Positions 45,894 through 55,701 of a stretch of DNA of 64,000 nucleotides are shown one piece after another. The notes beneath the pieces are model-generated. The model was not told where the DNA came from, ran no database searches, and saw only the letters and a program-made list of their open reading frames with translations. The position numbers and the translations under genes were made by a program. This stretch comes from Limnobacter sp. MED105 (GTDB taxonomy: Bacteria; Pseudomonadota; Gammaproteobacteria; Burkholderiales; Burkholderiaceae_B), in assembly GCF_000170915.1 (NCBI RefSeq), contig NZ_ABCT01000005.1, positions 124,001-188,000 of the forward strand. The letters run 5' to 3'. Position 1 is the first letter of the stretch. Every line of letters starts with the position of its first letter.

Positions 45894-47006
45894 TTAACGA
45901 ATTTGTGGACGGTTGCCCCACAGCAGCTTTTCTTGCATTTCGCGGGTGGTATTGCTGGTTGATTCCTGAGACGTTGCAGGCGCAGCACCGCCACTTCCAA
46001 ACAGGCCTTTTAATTCAGTGACTTCACTTTGTGATGATGCGGTTGCGGTGTTCTCATTGGCAGCTTCGCGAATGATTTCACCGGTGTAGGGGTCAATCAC
46101 AACGCTGGGGTCTTGCTTTGAGGCCGTTGAAGCGGGTGGTGGTGTGAGCACAATGGGCTTGTTGCGCAATTCGCCGGATTTCGCTGTACTTAACCTGGCA
46201 CAGCTTTGCGCTGACACATTGTTCATCTCGGTCAGCATGTTGAACACCGCATGCTCAATCACCATGCGAACCCCTTTTTGAATGGGTTCTTGCGTTCTTT
46301 CAGCAGCGCTGACATCGACGAGCCCATCGCTGAACAACCGGAAGTACCCACCATTCAATTCAGTGCCAATAATCTGTTTTTGAAGGCTTTGCGTATTCAC
46401 CACTTCAAGCGTTTTGGTATTCACCACACGCAGGTCGACTGCCACGTTCATGACAAAGTAGCGGGCGGCTGCGCCAATGAATCGAATGGATGACTCCAGG
46501 CTGCCACTGCGAATGTTGTAATTCACCTCGGTGATGCCACCCACGATGTGATAATCAGAGCCGGGCAGGGAGCCTGAAAAAATTTGCCGATGCGCTTTGC
46601 TGTCCGGGTTGTCAGTGATGAGTTTGTTGTCGGCGTACTTCAATTCCATGTCGGCGATGGTAGTGTCGAACCGCTCGACCATTGGGACCCCGGTTTTTGC
46701 CAGAGCAGAAATCACCATCAAGGCTGCACCTTGTGTGATTCGTTTTCCGTTGACCAGGTCTTCTTTGCCTGTGAAGTCACTGACCCGCCCCACGGCAAAG
46801 CGTTTTGCATTGGGGCCTCGCCCGCCTACCAAGGGTTTCAGGCATTCAAGTGCAGGGCTGTAGCGGGTTGTGTTTTCCACTACGCTTGCCCCATCAAAGG
46901 GGCTGACGTACTCCGCTTCACTGAAAGAGGGGAGCGTTGTACAAGCACTGGCCGATGCGGCAATCACCGAGATCAATGCAAACTTTGGAAGCGGGTAGCG
47001 GAACAT
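45894..47006 (-). CDS. CsgG/HfaB-family outer-membrane secretion lipoprotein
   Basis: The 370-residue precursor from ATG 47006 has a lipoprotein signal, FALISVIAASASAC, with lipidation at Cys22. The body matches the CsgG/HfaB family: KRFAVGRVSDFTGKED, QGAALMVISALAKTGVPMVE, and the long transmembrane-hairpin region GGITEVNYNIRSGS to RYFVMNVAVDLRVVNT. A Ser/Thr-rich tail of about 90 residues after residue 280 exceeds E. coli CsgG (277 residues) and resembles the longer HfaB. CsgG forms a nonameric secretion channel for curlin-like subunits. It lies 41 bases after the HfaA-like gene. A TTG 21 bases upstream is an alternative start. Confidence 0.87.
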   Translation of the reverse strand: MFRYPLPKFALISVIAASASACTTLPSFSEAEYVSPFDGASVVENTTRYSPALECLKPLVGGRGPNAKRFAVGRVSDFTGKEDLVNGKRITQGAALMVISALAKTGVPMVERFDTTIADMELKYADNKLITDNPDSKAHRQIFSGSLPGSDYHIVGGITEVNYNIRSGSLESSIRFIGAAARYFVMNVAVDLRVVNTKTLEVVNTQSLQKQIIGTELNGGYFRLFSDGLVDVSAAERTQEPIQKGVRMVIEHAVFNMLTEMNNVSAQSCARLSTAKSGELRNKPIVLTPPPASTASKQDPSVVIDPYTGEIIREAANENTATASSQSEVTELKGLFGSGGAAPATSQESTSNTTREMQEKLLWGNRPQIR

Positions 47007-47047
47007 AGTGGGCCTTTGTGTATTCAAGAGCAGTAAGTAACTTGGAA

Positions 47048-47368
47048 TCAGAAGCCGCCGTCGATGGAGGCGTTTTGAGAGCCGTTGTTGATCTGGGTGG
47101 CGGTAATGACAACGGTGTTGTTGTTGCCTTCGGTTTGTACATTGATCAAGTTGCCGATGGCCGTGGAGGCGAAGCCCCAGCCAGGTGATTCAACTTGGGT
47201 GCGGTTGAGGTTTGCGTCGCGGCGTGTGCCTGCAGGGGAGTCGATGTCGGTGACACTGCGCATGCCAAACGGTGTTTCGAATGAGCTGACATTGCCCTCA
47301 AAGGTTTGGGCATTTGCGCTGCTGAAGCCAAGGGCAAGGGTGGCAATACAAAGCTTGAGTAAATTCAT
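47048..47368 (-). CDS. HfaA-like holdfast-anchor/curlin-like protein
   Basis: The 106-residue precursor starts with MNLLKLCIATLALGFSSANA, a signal peptide. The mature 85 residues read NVSSFETPFGMRSVTDIDS, then RRDANLNRTQV and ASTAIGNLINVQTEGNNNTV and VITATQINNGSQNA. This is the pattern I know from Caulobacter HfaA: an S-F-x-x-P-F-G start, a R-D-A-N-x-N-R block and an AIGN-N-N-NTVV-x-x-TQ-NNG repeat similar to curlin. Anchoring of a surface polymer via a CsgG-like pore is likely, by family knowledge and its neighbour. The long frame from 47455 adds a non-family stretch. Confidence 0.75.
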   Translation of the reverse strand: MNLLKLCIATLALGFSSANAQTFEGNVSSFETPFGMRSVTDIDSPAGTRRDANLNRTQVESPGWGFASTAIGNLINVQTEGNNNTVVITATQINNGSQNASIDGGF

Positions 47369-47412
47369 TCGATGGTTTCCTTGATGTTTCCGGATGGTGT
47401 TAGCGGGGCGGT

Positions 47413-47455
47413 TTGCCCCAAGCGACCATTGGCTGTAGGTTGTCGCCCGGGGCAA
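47413..47455. repeat. Strong intercistronic hairpin between HfaD-like and HfaA-like genes
   Basis: TTGCCCC at 47413-47419 pairs with GGGGCAA at 47449-47455, and GCGACC/GGTTGTCGC inside extends the stem with a bulge. No T tract follows on either strand. In curli-type operons such hairpins can set subunit ratios through mRNA stability; this is inference. Confidence 0.65.
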
Positions 47456-47465
47456 GAAAGTTCAA

Positions 47466-48053
47466 TTAAGGACGCGCGCTGCCAATTGAAATATTGTTGC
47501 CAACTGCAGTGGCTGAAGCTGTCAGGCGAGTGGGGTCCCAACGGTATTCAGCCACGGCCACGTTGTCGCTGACGTTGCACTGGGCCACTGACAATTCAGC
47601 CAGGCTGGCATTGTCAAGGTTCAGGCTGAAGTTGTTGCCAATTGAAACGGCTTCAATAAGTACTTCGCCGGTTTTTGATGTGCTGCGCTGTGACAGGTTG
47701 ACCGAGGCCAGTTGATCGCCGTAGTTGCTTTGCGACACGTGGCGAACAGGCACAGTGGATGAGGATGTCAGCGAAATGGCAATGTTGTTGCCCACCGCTT
47801 GGGCTGAACCAGTGATGTTGCCGTTGTCGCGCATGACTACGTTTTGCAAATCGACGATCGCGGCGTTGGTACCGGTGTTGCTTTGAATGAAAATGCCGTT
47901 GTGGTTGTCGCTTAAATAATAGCTGCTGTCGAAATCAATGTTGGCATCGATTTCAACTTGACAGTCATTGCCTTGGCAGGTGGCGAAGGCGACTGAGTGC
48001 ATGGACAGCATTGCAGCCAGGATGGACAACGATTTTAGGGATTGCTTCATCAT
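47466..48053 (-). CDS. HfaD-like/curlin-repeat secreted protein
   Basis: The 195-residue precursor has a signal peptide (MMKQSLKSLSILAAMLSMHS then VAFA). The mature part is Asn/Ser-rich with three copies of a motif A-x-x-[VI]-G-N-N-[IF]-x-[IL]: AQAVGNNIAISL near residue 87, AVSIGNNFSLNL near 138, ATAVGNNISIGS near 185. Such repeats suggest stacked beta-strands as in curlins and HfaD. There are three Cys residues in the mature protein, two near the N-terminus. It is the first gene of the presumed hfaD-hfaA-hfaB-like unit, with a GGAG ribosome site at good distance. Assignment as HfaD is tentative. Confidence 0.65.
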   Translation of the reverse strand: MMKQSLKSLSILAAMLSMHSVAFATCQGNDCQVEIDANIDFDSSYYLSDNHNGIFIQSNTGTNAAIVDLQNVVMRDNGNITGSAQAVGNNIAISLTSSSTVPVRHVSQSNYGDQLASVNLSQRSTSKTGEVLIEAVSIGNNFSLNLDNASLAELSVAQCNVSDNVAVAEYRWDPTRLTASATAVGNNISIGSARP

Positions 48054-48158
48054 GAAGTGTGCTCCAAGAATATTGATGGGGGCTTAAAAAGACAAAGAAA
48101 GACAACGGGGTTCGGGCATTTGGGCAACGAGCGCTGTCGCATTAATGAAAATGCTCCC

Positions 48159-48182
48159 TTTGAGTGACTGGGACCACTCAAA
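48159..48182. promoter_or_regulatory. 8-bp dyad between HfaD-like gene and nadA
   Basis: TTTGAGTG at 48159-48166 and CACTCAAA at 48175-48182 form an exact inverted repeat with an eight-base spacer in the 190-base divergent region. It may be an operator for either gene or a small hairpin in the nadA leader. Confidence 0.4.
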
Positions 48183-48243
48183 AGTTCAGATGGCCCTTCG
48201 TTCTGGATTCCCGGGATTTTCTGGGGCCAAGGGAGTAAAATGC

Positions 48244-49425
48244 ATGCTTTCCTTGTCACCAACCGAGCGTTCCGTGAATCAAGTAGACATCAAGCCTGTT
48301 GAGTTCGATTTGCCGTCACAGGCCAGCCCCTCCACCAGTTGTAAACCCTCCCAGGCGTGGGCCCGCGTACCCCAGCAACCGGGGCCCGATGAAAGGGCTG
48401 CCTTGAAGGCAGAGATTAAGGCTTTGTTGAAGCAACGTGACGCCGTGCTCGTGGCCCACTATTACGTGGACTCCGAATTGCAAGACCTTGCCGAAGAAAC
48501 CGGCGGTTGTGTTTCAGATTCCCTGGAAATGGCGCGTTTTGGGCGCGAGAGCAAGCAACAGAACCTGGTGGTGGCGGGCGTGCGATTCATGGGTGAAACC
48601 AGCAAGATTTTGAATCCCGAGAAGCGCGTGTTCATGCCAGATCTGGACGCCACATGTTCACTCGATCTGGGGTGTCCCTCGGAGGAGTTCAATGCATTTT
48701 GCGATCAACACCCCGATCGCACTGTGGTGGTCTATGCCAACACCAGTGCGGCCGTGAAAGCCCGCGCCGACTGGATGGTGACCTCAAGCATCGCCTTGGA
48801 CATCGTGGGCCATTTGCATGCACAGGGGCAAAAATTGATTTGGGCTCCCGATCGGCATTTGGGTCAGTACATTCAGAAGCAAACTGGTGCCGATATGTTG
48901 CTGTGGCAGGGCTCGTGCCTGGTGCATGACGAGTTCAAGGCCGAGGAGCTGAAAATGCTAAAGGCTCAGCATCCGCAAGCCATGGTGTTGGTGCACCCGG
49001 AATCGCCTGCCGATGTGGTGGCACTGGCCGATGTGGTGGGCTCGACCACCCAGTTGATCAAGGCCACGCAAACGCCCGGTGTTGACACCTATATTGTGGC
49101 CACCGACAACGGCATTTTGCACAAAATGCGTCAGTTCGCCCCCGGTAAAACTTTGATAGAAGCACCCACTGCAGGCAATTCTGCGACTTGTAAAAGCTGC
49201 GCCCATTGCCCCTGGATGGCCATGAACGGTTTAAAGAACCTGCGCGACGTGTTGAAGACTGGATTTGACACGGGATTGGGTGAGGTACATGTGGACTCAA
49301 CCTTGGCCACGCAGGCCTACCGTTGCATTGACCGCATGCTGGATTTTGCGAAAACACATGGTATTTCCGGGCCTCGTGGCCAGGGTCGCCTGGAGCAGGC
49401 ACACAAGGGAGTGGGGCCAGCATGA
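48244..49425 (+). CDS. nadA: Quinolinate synthase A
   Basis: NadA condenses iminoaspartate with dihydroxyacetone phosphate to quinolinate using a [4Fe-4S] cluster. From ATG 48244 (behind GGGAG) the product has 393 residues with [44 protein letters not shown] and the late [10 protein letters not shown] near residue 315; the three conserved cluster cysteines lie in these blocks. The N-terminal 40 residues are variable. It ends in a four-base overlap with nadC, and nadB is convergent 70 bases further on. Confidence 0.96.
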   Translation: MLSLSPTERSVNQVDIKPVEFDLPSQASPSTSCKPSQAWARVPQQPGPDERAALKAEIKALLKQRDAVLVAHYYVDSELQDLAEETGGCVSDSLEMARFGRESKQQNLVVAGVRFMGETSKILNPEKRVFMPDLDATCSLDLGCPSEEFNAFCDQHPDRTVVVYANTSAAVKARADWMVTSSIALDIVGHLHAQGQKLIWAPDRHLGQYIQKQTGADMLLWQGSCLVHDEFKAEELKMLKAQHPQAMVLVHPESPADVVALADVVGSTTQLIKATQTPGVDTYIVATDNGILHKMRQFAPGKTLIEAPTAGNSATCKSCAHCPWMAMNGLKNLRDVLKTGFDTGLGEVHVDSTLATQAYRCIDRMLDFAKTHGISGPRGQGRLEQAHKGVGPA

Positions 49426-50288
49426 GCCGTTCAGAACTTTTTCAATCGTTTGGGCCCGCGCTTGAGCTGGCTTTGCTGAAAAACGTGCACGATGCGATTG
49501 CCGAAGACATGGGCAACACCGACTGGACTGGTTTGCTTGTGCCCGAAGGCAAGTGGTGCAAGGCTCAACTGTTGTGCCGTGACAAGGCCGTGGTGTGTGG
49601 GCAAGACTGGTTCAATGGTGTGTTCAATACCCTTTGCCCGGGTGCGCATGTGCGCTGGCAGGTGCCCGAGGGACAGGAAGTTCAACCCGGCACTGTGGTG
49701 TGTGAAATTGATGCACATGCCCGCCCCTTGTTGACCGCAGAGCGTTCTGCAATGAACTATCTGCAACTGATGTCAGCCGTTGCCACCAGAACCAAACATT
49801 TCGTCAAGCTGATTGAAGGCACAAAAGCATCGATTCTGGACACCCGCAAAACGCTGCCGGGTATGCGTTTGGCTCAAAAGTATGCGGTACGGGTCGGGGG
49901 GGGGTTGAACCAGCGCCTTGCCTTGTACGACGGCATTTTGATCAAGGAAAATCACATTGCAGCGGCCGGTGGAATTGCACAGGTTTTGGCCAGTGCAGAT
50001 GCCCTGGGCGCGCCGCATGTGAGCGTGCAGATTGAAGTTGAAAGTCTGGTTCAGCTTGAGGAGGCTTTGCAGGCTGGCGCCAAGTCGGTGCTGCTGGACA
50101 ACTTTGGGCTAGAGGCCATGCGCGTTGCCGTGGAAGTGAACAAGGGCAGGGCCATTCTGGAAGCATCGGGCGGGGTGAACGAGCACACGGTGCGAGCGAT
50201 TGCCGAGACAGGTGTGGACCGCATTTCGATCGGGTCATTGACGAAAGACGTCACAGCGGTGGATTACTCGCTGCGGGTGCTGGATTGA
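49422..50288 (+). CDS. nadC: Nicotinate-nucleotide pyrophosphorylase (carboxylating)
   Basis: NadC converts quinolinate and PRPP to nicotinate mononucleotide. The 288-residue protein shows [52 protein letters not shown] and [18 protein letters not shown], all family hallmarks. Start overlaps the nadA stop (ATGA), so they are coupled. Confidence 0.97.
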   Translation: MSRSELFQSFGPALELALLKNVHDAIAEDMGNTDWTGLLVPEGKWCKAQLLCRDKAVVCGQDWFNGVFNTLCPGAHVRWQVPEGQEVQPGTVVCEIDAHARPLLTAERSAMNYLQLMSAVATRTKHFVKLIEGTKASILDTRKTLPGMRLAQKYAVRVGGGLNQRLALYDGILIKENHIAAAGGIAQVLASADALGAPHVSVQIEVESLVQLEEALQAGAKSVLLDNFGLEAMRVAVEVNKGRAILEASGGVNEHTVRAIAETGVDRISIGSLTKDVTAVDYSLRVLD

Positions 50289-50358
50289 CTGTTTAGCCAA
50301 CTCGTCGAGGTTGCCGCGATATCGCCTACTCTGCGGGGTTGGCAATAAACACCCGCGT

Positions 50359-51960
50359 TCACTTCTTCTTCGGTCGTTGCAATACCGTCGGAAATGCTTT
50401 GGGCAGGGTGCCCGGGTAGTCTGCACTGAAATGCAGACCACGGCTTTCCTTGCGGCTCAGCGCACTGGTCACGATCAGATCGGCCACATCCACCAGGTTA
50501 CGCAATTCCAGTAAATCCCGGCTTACGCGGAAGTTGCTGTAAAACTCCAGAATTTCCTCGCGAAGCAATTGAATGCGGTGTTGCGCGCGCTCCAGGCGCT
50601 TGTCGGTTCGTACAATTCCCACGTAGTTCCACATGGTCTGCCGCAGTTCGGCCCAATTGTGTGAAATCACCACTTCTTCGTCTGGGTCGGTCACGCGGCT
50701 TTCGTCCCAGTCGGGTAGTCCCATGGTTTCCCGGTGGGGTTTGGTCAGAATGTGGTTGGCAGCTGCTTGCCCCAGTACCACGCATTCCAGCAGGCTGTTG
50801 CTGGCCAGGCGGTTGGCGCCGTGCAGGCCGGTGTAGGCGGTTTCACCCACAGCATACAGGCCGGGAATGTCGGTTCGGGCGTTGTGATCAGTAACTACAC
50901 CACCGCAAGTGTAATGTGCCGCTGGCACCACTGGAATACCTTGTTTGGTGATGTCGATGCCCAGCTCAAGGCAGCGTTTGTAAATGGTCGGGAAGTGTTT
51001 CTTCAGCTTTTCAGCTGGTTCGTGGCTGATGTCGAGGTACACGCAATCCAGGCCACGCTTTTTCATTTCAAAGTCGATCGCGCGCGCCACCACATCTCGC
51101 GGGGCCAGCTCGGCCCGTTCGTCGTGTTCGGGCATGAAGCGTGTGCCATCTGGCAATTTCAGCAAACCACCTTCGCCGCGCACTGCTTCCGTGATCAGGA
51201 AGCTTTTGGCATAAGGGTGGTACAGGCAGGTGGGGTGGAACTGGATGAATTCCATATTGGAAATTCGGCAGCCCGCGCGCCAAGCCATGGCAATACCGTC
51301 CCCAGTGGCAGTGTCGGGGTTGGTGGTGTAGTTGTACACTTTGCCTGCGCCGCCGCAGGCCAGCACAATGTACGGGCAGGTGAGGGTGAGCACGCGTTGT
51401 GACTGCTCGTCCAGAATATACGCGCCCAAAATACCGGCCTTTTTTTCGCTCAGCCGGTCGCCCGTGATCAGGTCGATCACCATGTGGTGTTCAAACAATT
51501 GAATGTTCGGGTGGTTGCGCGCCTTGGCTTCTAGTGTGGTTTGCACTGCGTCGCCTGTGGCGTCTGCCACATGCAGAATTCGCCTGCGGCTGTGGCCACC
51601 TTCCCGGGTCAGGTGAAAGCCGTTGGGTTCGGTGTTGCTGGGGCCTTCTTCGTCTTCGCGAGAAAAAGGTACCCCTTGCTCTACCAGCCAGTCGATGGAT
51701 TTCGATGCATTTTCCAGAATGAATTGCACTGCATCGCGCTCGCACAGGCCGCCACCCGCTACCAGGGTGTCTTGTACATGTTCGGCCACGCTGTCGGCAG
51801 GGTCGCGCACAGCGGCGATGCCACCTTGGGCCCAACGGCTTGCCGAGTCGGAAACCGAGCGTTTGCAAATAATGGCCACTTTAAGCTTGTCTGCCAGTTG
51901 CAGGGCGGTGGTGAGTCCAGCCAAACCACTGCCAATAATGGCGACATCGAACTGTTTCAT
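50359..51960 (-). CDS. nadB: L-aspartate oxidase
   Basis: NadB oxidises L-aspartate to iminoaspartate, the NadA substrate, with FAD. The 533-residue protein has the FAD loop [19 protein letters not shown] at its start, [47 protein letters not shown] and [20 protein letters not shown] 51960 is used; a GTG six bases upstream is possible. It is convergent with nadC rather than in the same operon. Confidence 0.96.
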   Translation of the reverse strand: MKQFDVAIIGSGLAGLTTALQLADKLKVAIICKRSVSDSASRWAQGGIAAVRDPADSVAEHVQDTLVAGGGLCERDAVQFILENASKSIDWLVEQGVPFSREDEEGPSNTEPNGFHLTREGGHSRRRILHVADATGDAVQTTLEAKARNHPNIQLFEHHMVIDLITGDRLSEKKAGILGAYILDEQSQRVLTLTCPYIVLACGGAGKVYNYTTNPDTATGDGIAMAWRAGCRISNMEFIQFHPTCLYHPYAKSFLITEAVRGEGGLLKLPDGTRFMPEHDERAELAPRDVVARAIDFEMKKRGLDCVYLDISHEPAEKLKKHFPTIYKRCLELGIDITKQGIPVVPAAHYTCGGVVTDHNARTDIPGLYAVGETAYTGLHGANRLASNSLLECVVLGQAAANHILTKPHRETMGLPDWDESRVTDPDEEVVISHNWAELRQTMWNYVGIVRTDKRLERAQHRIQLLREEILEFYSNFRVSRDLLELRNLVDVADLIVTSALSRKESRGLHFSADYPGTLPKAFPTVLQRPKKK

Positions 51961-52065
51961 TTTCACGGTGATGCTTTGAATGTGTGAATTGTCATGCTCA
52001 CATCATATCGAAGCATAGGGTGCCCGGGTCAAATACGACCAATTTTGATGTGCTATTTCCTTGGT

Positions 52066-54066
52066 TTACAGATGTTGAACCAGCTGGTCGTGGTTGCCAA
52101 CCAGATGTTTCAGTTTGAATTCGTCAAATGGCATGGGCTTGGACAGCCAGAAGCCCTGAACGTAGTCGGCTCCCAGCTTTTTGACCAGGTCGAATTCTGC
52201 CTGTGTTTCCACCCCTTCGGTGGTCACCAGCAAGCCCATGATGTGACCCATTTCAATGGTGGATTCAAGAATGATCTGTCCATCTGTGTCCAGGTCTGCG
52301 CCTTGCACCAGCGATCTGTCGATTTTCAATTCGGTCACTGGAAAGCGTTTCAGGTAGGCCAGTGAAGAGTAGCCTGTGCCAAAGTCATCCACCGCGATCT
52401 GAAAATGCATCGCAGCCAGTTGGTTCAGTATGTCCAACGCTTGCTCTGGGTCTCGCATTGCGGCGCTTTCAGTGATTTCCAGCACTATGTGGCGCGATGC
52501 ATCGGGTTGCAGACGATGTAGGTGTTGCATGAAATCAATCAGGCTGGAGTCTTCGAGATCCATGGCGGACAGGTTGACTGACAGCCTGATGTTTTGATTG
52601 GCGCACAGGTTGATGATGGCGTAGGTTTGTTTAAGAACCAAGCGTGTAATGTCGCGGATCATGCCGGTTTGCTCGGCGAGTTCCATGAAGGCGCCTGGTG
52701 CAATCAAGCCGTGAACAGGGTGATTCCAGCGCAACAGTACTTCCGCCTGGTTAATGCTGTTGGTACGCAGGTTTAATTTGGGTTGAAAAAACAGGCAAAA
52801 CTCTTCGTCGGTAATTGCTTGGCGCAATTGGGCAATCAGTTCAAGCCGGTTGGCAGAACGCTGTTCAAGCCGTGCTTCAAAAACAATGCTGGTTTGGCGT
52901 GTTTTCTTGGCCAGCTGCCGGGCAATTTCCGCTCTGCGCATGAGTGTTTCCGGGCATTGGCCGTGCTCGGGATAGTGAGCAAGGCCTGCATGGCTCTGAA
53001 TGTCAAGTTGGTAATCCTGTACTCGCAGTGAACCATGCAACATGCGTTTCAGGGTGTGCTTCTTTAGCATGCTTTCCAGCAGGTCGCGTGGTAAAAGCAT
53101 GCAGAAAATATTGCCTTCAAGCCTTGCAATCACCAGGTTTTCCTGACAAATACGACTGGCCTTGCGTGCCACTTTGATCAACACCTTGTCGGCGACATCA
53201 TGTCCCAGCACTTCATTGATATTGTCCAGGTTGTCGATTCCCCAGATCACGATGCTTAGCGGTTCGCGGGCACTTTGTGTGCGTTCTCGCAAGGCAAGGG
53301 TTAAATAGGCGCGATTGTCCAACCCGGTCAATTGATCCTTGTAGGCTGTGCGCCGAATGACTTTGTCGCGTTCTTGCAGGCTCCTCGCCATGTGGTTGAA
53401 GGTAAATGCCAGCTGGTTGATTTCGCCAATCGAACTCTCAGGAAGTCGCCAATCATAATTTCCCTCGGCCATCAGTTGTGCGCTGGTGGTAATTTCTCCC
53501 AAGGGTTGAGTGATCGATTGACTGATCCAGCGGCTGCACAGGGTGCTAATAACCAGTACCAAAGCGGCAAGGCCAAGAATGTCTTCAACTTGCATGCTGA
53601 GCAGTGAGGCATTCGGAATGTGAGTGGCCCACAAGGTGATGGTTTGGGATGTTTGCTCTGGGCTTAGTGTGGTTTCCATTGCATGCAGGCGAATGCCGTT
53701 GCCGCATTTGAATCGCTGAATCTGTGATCCCAAAGGGGCTTGTGAATGTTCGCAGGCTTTGGGCCAGTGCAATGTTTCTTTTGCACCTTCCAGATCGCCA
53801 GAGTGGTAATACACCGGGGTCATGGCCAGCGTGTGGTCGTGTCCCGAGGCGTCGTTGTGGTCAATGGCCTGTGCTTTGGCGGTCAGCAGTTGGTCAATGC
53901 GTTCGGCATGTTGCGCACTGAACTGATTGTTCAAAATGGCATAAATGCAAAGCGACAGTGCCACCAAGGCTGTGATGCAAACCAGCAACGTGCGTGAGTT
54001 AAGCGAGATAACGGCGCTATTGGCGATCAGCGCACGCAACAGCCCGTTTTTTTTCGATGAAAGCAT
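52066..54066 (-). CDS. Cyclic di-GMP phosphodiesterase with degenerate GGDEF (HAMP-GGDEF-EAL)
   Basis: The 666-residue protein has a helix near residue 28-48, a periplasmic segment, a second helix near 165-185, a HAMP linker, a GGDEF-like domain and a C-terminal EAL domain. The GGDEF site reads RLEGNIFCML, lacking the catalytic residues, so no cyclase activity is expected. The EAL domain reads QAEVLLRW, with Val for Ala, followed by DDFGTGYSS and LKIDRSLVQ, and keeps the acidic metal ligands, so it should hydrolyse cyclic di-GMP. It offsets the diguanylate cyclase at 3.8 kb. Confidence 0.9.
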   Translation of the reverse strand: MLSSKKNGLLRALIANSAVISLNSRTLLVCITALVALSLCIYAILNNQFSAQHAERIDQLLTAKAQAIDHNDASGHDHTLAMTPVYYHSGDLEGAKETLHWPKACEHSQAPLGSQIQRFKCGNGIRLHAMETTLSPEQTSQTITLWATHIPNASLLSMQVEDILGLAALVLVISTLCSRWISQSITQPLGEITTSAQLMAEGNYDWRLPESSIGEINQLAFTFNHMARSLQERDKVIRRTAYKDQLTGLDNRAYLTLALRERTQSAREPLSIVIWGIDNLDNINEVLGHDVADKVLIKVARKASRICQENLVIARLEGNIFCMLLPRDLLESMLKKHTLKRMLHGSLRVQDYQLDIQSHAGLAHYPEHGQCPETLMRRAEIARQLAKKTRQTSIVFEARLEQRSANRLELIAQLRQAITDEEFCLFFQPKLNLRTNSINQAEVLLRWNHPVHGLIAPGAFMELAEQTGMIRDITRLVLKQTYAIINLCANQNIRLSVNLSAMDLEDSSLIDFMQHLHRLQPDASRHIVLEITESAAMRDPEQALDILNQLAAMHFQIAVDDFGTGYSSLAYLKRFPVTELKIDRSLVQGADLDTDGQIILESTIEMGHIMGLLVTTEGVETQAEFDLVKKLGADYVQGFWLSKPMPFDEFKLKHLVGNHDQLVQHL

Positions 54067-54153
54067 GCCGTATGGAATTTGCGAGGTTGAGCCTGATTAA
54101 AGCAAATTCAGGCTCTGCAAGGCATACCGCAAGAGGGGAGGTCTGTTTGTGGT

Positions 54154-54858
54154 TCAGCGTACCCGGTACAAGAGGTCCCAAACACCATGACCCAACTTAA
54201 TGCCACGGTTTTCGAATTTGGTCAGAGGCCGGTCGTTGGGGCGGGGTGCGAAAGGCGTTGAAGCCATGTTTTGCCAGTTGGGTGCCACACTGAGTACATC
54301 GTGCATGTGGTGGGCATAGTTTTCCCAATCGGTGGCGCAGTGAAGCACGCCGCCCGGCTTCATTTTCTTTGCCAGCTTGGCCACAAATTCGGGCTGAATA
54401 AGCCTGCGCTTGTGGTGGCGCGCCTTGCGCCATGGGTCGGGGAAGTACAACAGTACTTTGTCCAGACTGCTATCGGGAATCATGTCGCGAAGTACATCCA
54501 CCACGTCGTGGCAAATGATGCGAATGTTTTCAATGTTTTCTTCTTCAATCAACTTGATCAGCGAACCCACGCCAGCGGTGTAAATTTCAACACCCAGGTA
54601 ATTCACATTCGGGTGGGCTTTGGCAATTTTAGCGGTGGTTTCACCCATGCCAAAACCAATTTCAAGCCAGTTGGCTTGGCCGGTGGTACCCCATTGTGCG
54701 TCGAAATCAATTTGCATCTGGGCATTGTAGGCAATGCCCCACTTGGGCATGCCTTCTTCTACGGCACGTTCTTGGGCGCGTGAAATATGCCCCCGACGTT
54801 TCACAAAACTTTTGATGTGTTGGTCGCGAAACGGATTGTCGGGGGTTTGGTCTGTCAT
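54154..54858 (-). CDS. trmB: tRNA (guanine-N7)-methyltransferase
   Basis: TrmB methylates G46 of tRNA with AdoMet. The 234-residue protein has [35 protein letters not shown], and the signature [18 protein letters not shown], then [13 protein letters not shown]. Its ATG overlaps the thiG stop by four bases, so it is translated with the thiS-thiG unit, an arrangement common in Betaproteobacteria. Confidence 0.95.
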   Translation of the reverse strand: MTDQTPDNPFRDQHIKSFVKRRGHISRAQERAVEEGMPKWGIAYNAQMQIDFDAQWGTTGQANWLEIGFGMGETTAKIAKAHPNVNYLGVEIYTAGVGSLIKLIEEENIENIRIICHDVVDVLRDMIPDSSLDKVLLYFPDPWRKARHHKRRLIQPEFVAKLAKKMKPGGVLHCATDWENYAHHMHDVLSVAPNWQNMASTPFAPRPNDRPLTKFENRGIKLGHGVWDLLYRVR

Positions 54859-55670
54859 TTTGAACTGGAGGAAATAACGCCTTCCACGGGGGAAGAGGGG
54901 CTGGCCGTGTAAAACTTTTTCGGCATTCTACCTGCAAGAAAGGCCTCGCGACCGGCCTGCGTGGCCAAACGCATGGCACGGGCCATTTGAACCGGGTTCT
55001 GTGCCTTGGCAATGGCGGTATTCATTAGCACGCCAGCGCAACCCAGTTCCATGGCGATGGCGGCATCGGAGGCGGTGCCCACGCCTGCATCCACGATGAC
55101 CGGCACTTGCGCTTTTTCCAGAATCAGGTTGATGTTCCATGGGTTCAAAATGCCCATGCCTGAACCAATCAGCGAGGCCAAGGGCATGATGGCCAAACAG
55201 CCTACATCCTCTAGCTTGCGGGCGTAAATGGGGTCGTCGGAGCAATACACCATTACGTCGAAACCATCGGCCACCAGTTCTTTGGCGGCAATCAGTGTTT
55301 CTTCCATGTCAGGGTACAGGTTGGTGGGGTCGCCCAGCACCTCGAGTTTGCACAGATTATGGCCATCCAGCAGTTCACGACCCAGGCGCAAGGTGCGCAC
55401 CGCATCTTTGGCGGTATAGCAACCAGCCGAGTTGGGCAGGTAGGTGAATTTGTTGGGCGGAATGTAATCGAGAAGGCTGGCCTCACCTGCGTTTTGGCCG
55501 ATGTTGGTGCGGCGGATGGCCACTGTCACAATTTCAGCGCCACTTTCAGTGATGGCCTCGCGGGTTTCATCGAGGCTGGCGTATTTGCCAGTGCCCACCA
55601 GCAAGCGGCTGGTGAATTCACGGCCACCTACTTTCCAGGTGTCGTTGTGCTTTTCAGTTGAGGTGTTCAT
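54855..55670 (-). CDS. thiG: Thiazole synthase
   Basis: ThiG forms the thiazole phosphate ring from deoxyxylulose phosphate, ThiS thiocarboxylate and dehydroglycine. The 271-residue protein (ATG 55670) has [64 protein letters not shown] and [16 protein letters not shown]. The usual frame extension upstream is not used. It follows thiS by 31 bases. Neither thiO nor thiH, which would make dehydroglycine, is adjacent. Confidence 0.96.
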   Translation of the reverse strand: MNTSTEKHNDTWKVGGREFTSRLLVGTGKYASLDETREAITESGAEIVTVAIRRTNIGQNAGEASLLDYIPPNKFTYLPNSAGCYTAKDAVRTLRLGRELLDGHNLCKLEVLGDPTNLYPDMEETLIAAKELVADGFDVMVYCSDDPIYARKLEDVGCLAIMPLASLIGSGMGILNPWNINLILEKAQVPVIVDAGVGTASDAAIAMELGCAGVLMNTAIAKAQNPVQMARAMRLATQAGREAFLAGRMPKKFYTASPSSPVEGVISSSSK

Positions 55671-55701
55671 GAGGGTACTGCTCCTGATTGGTACTGATTG
55701 T

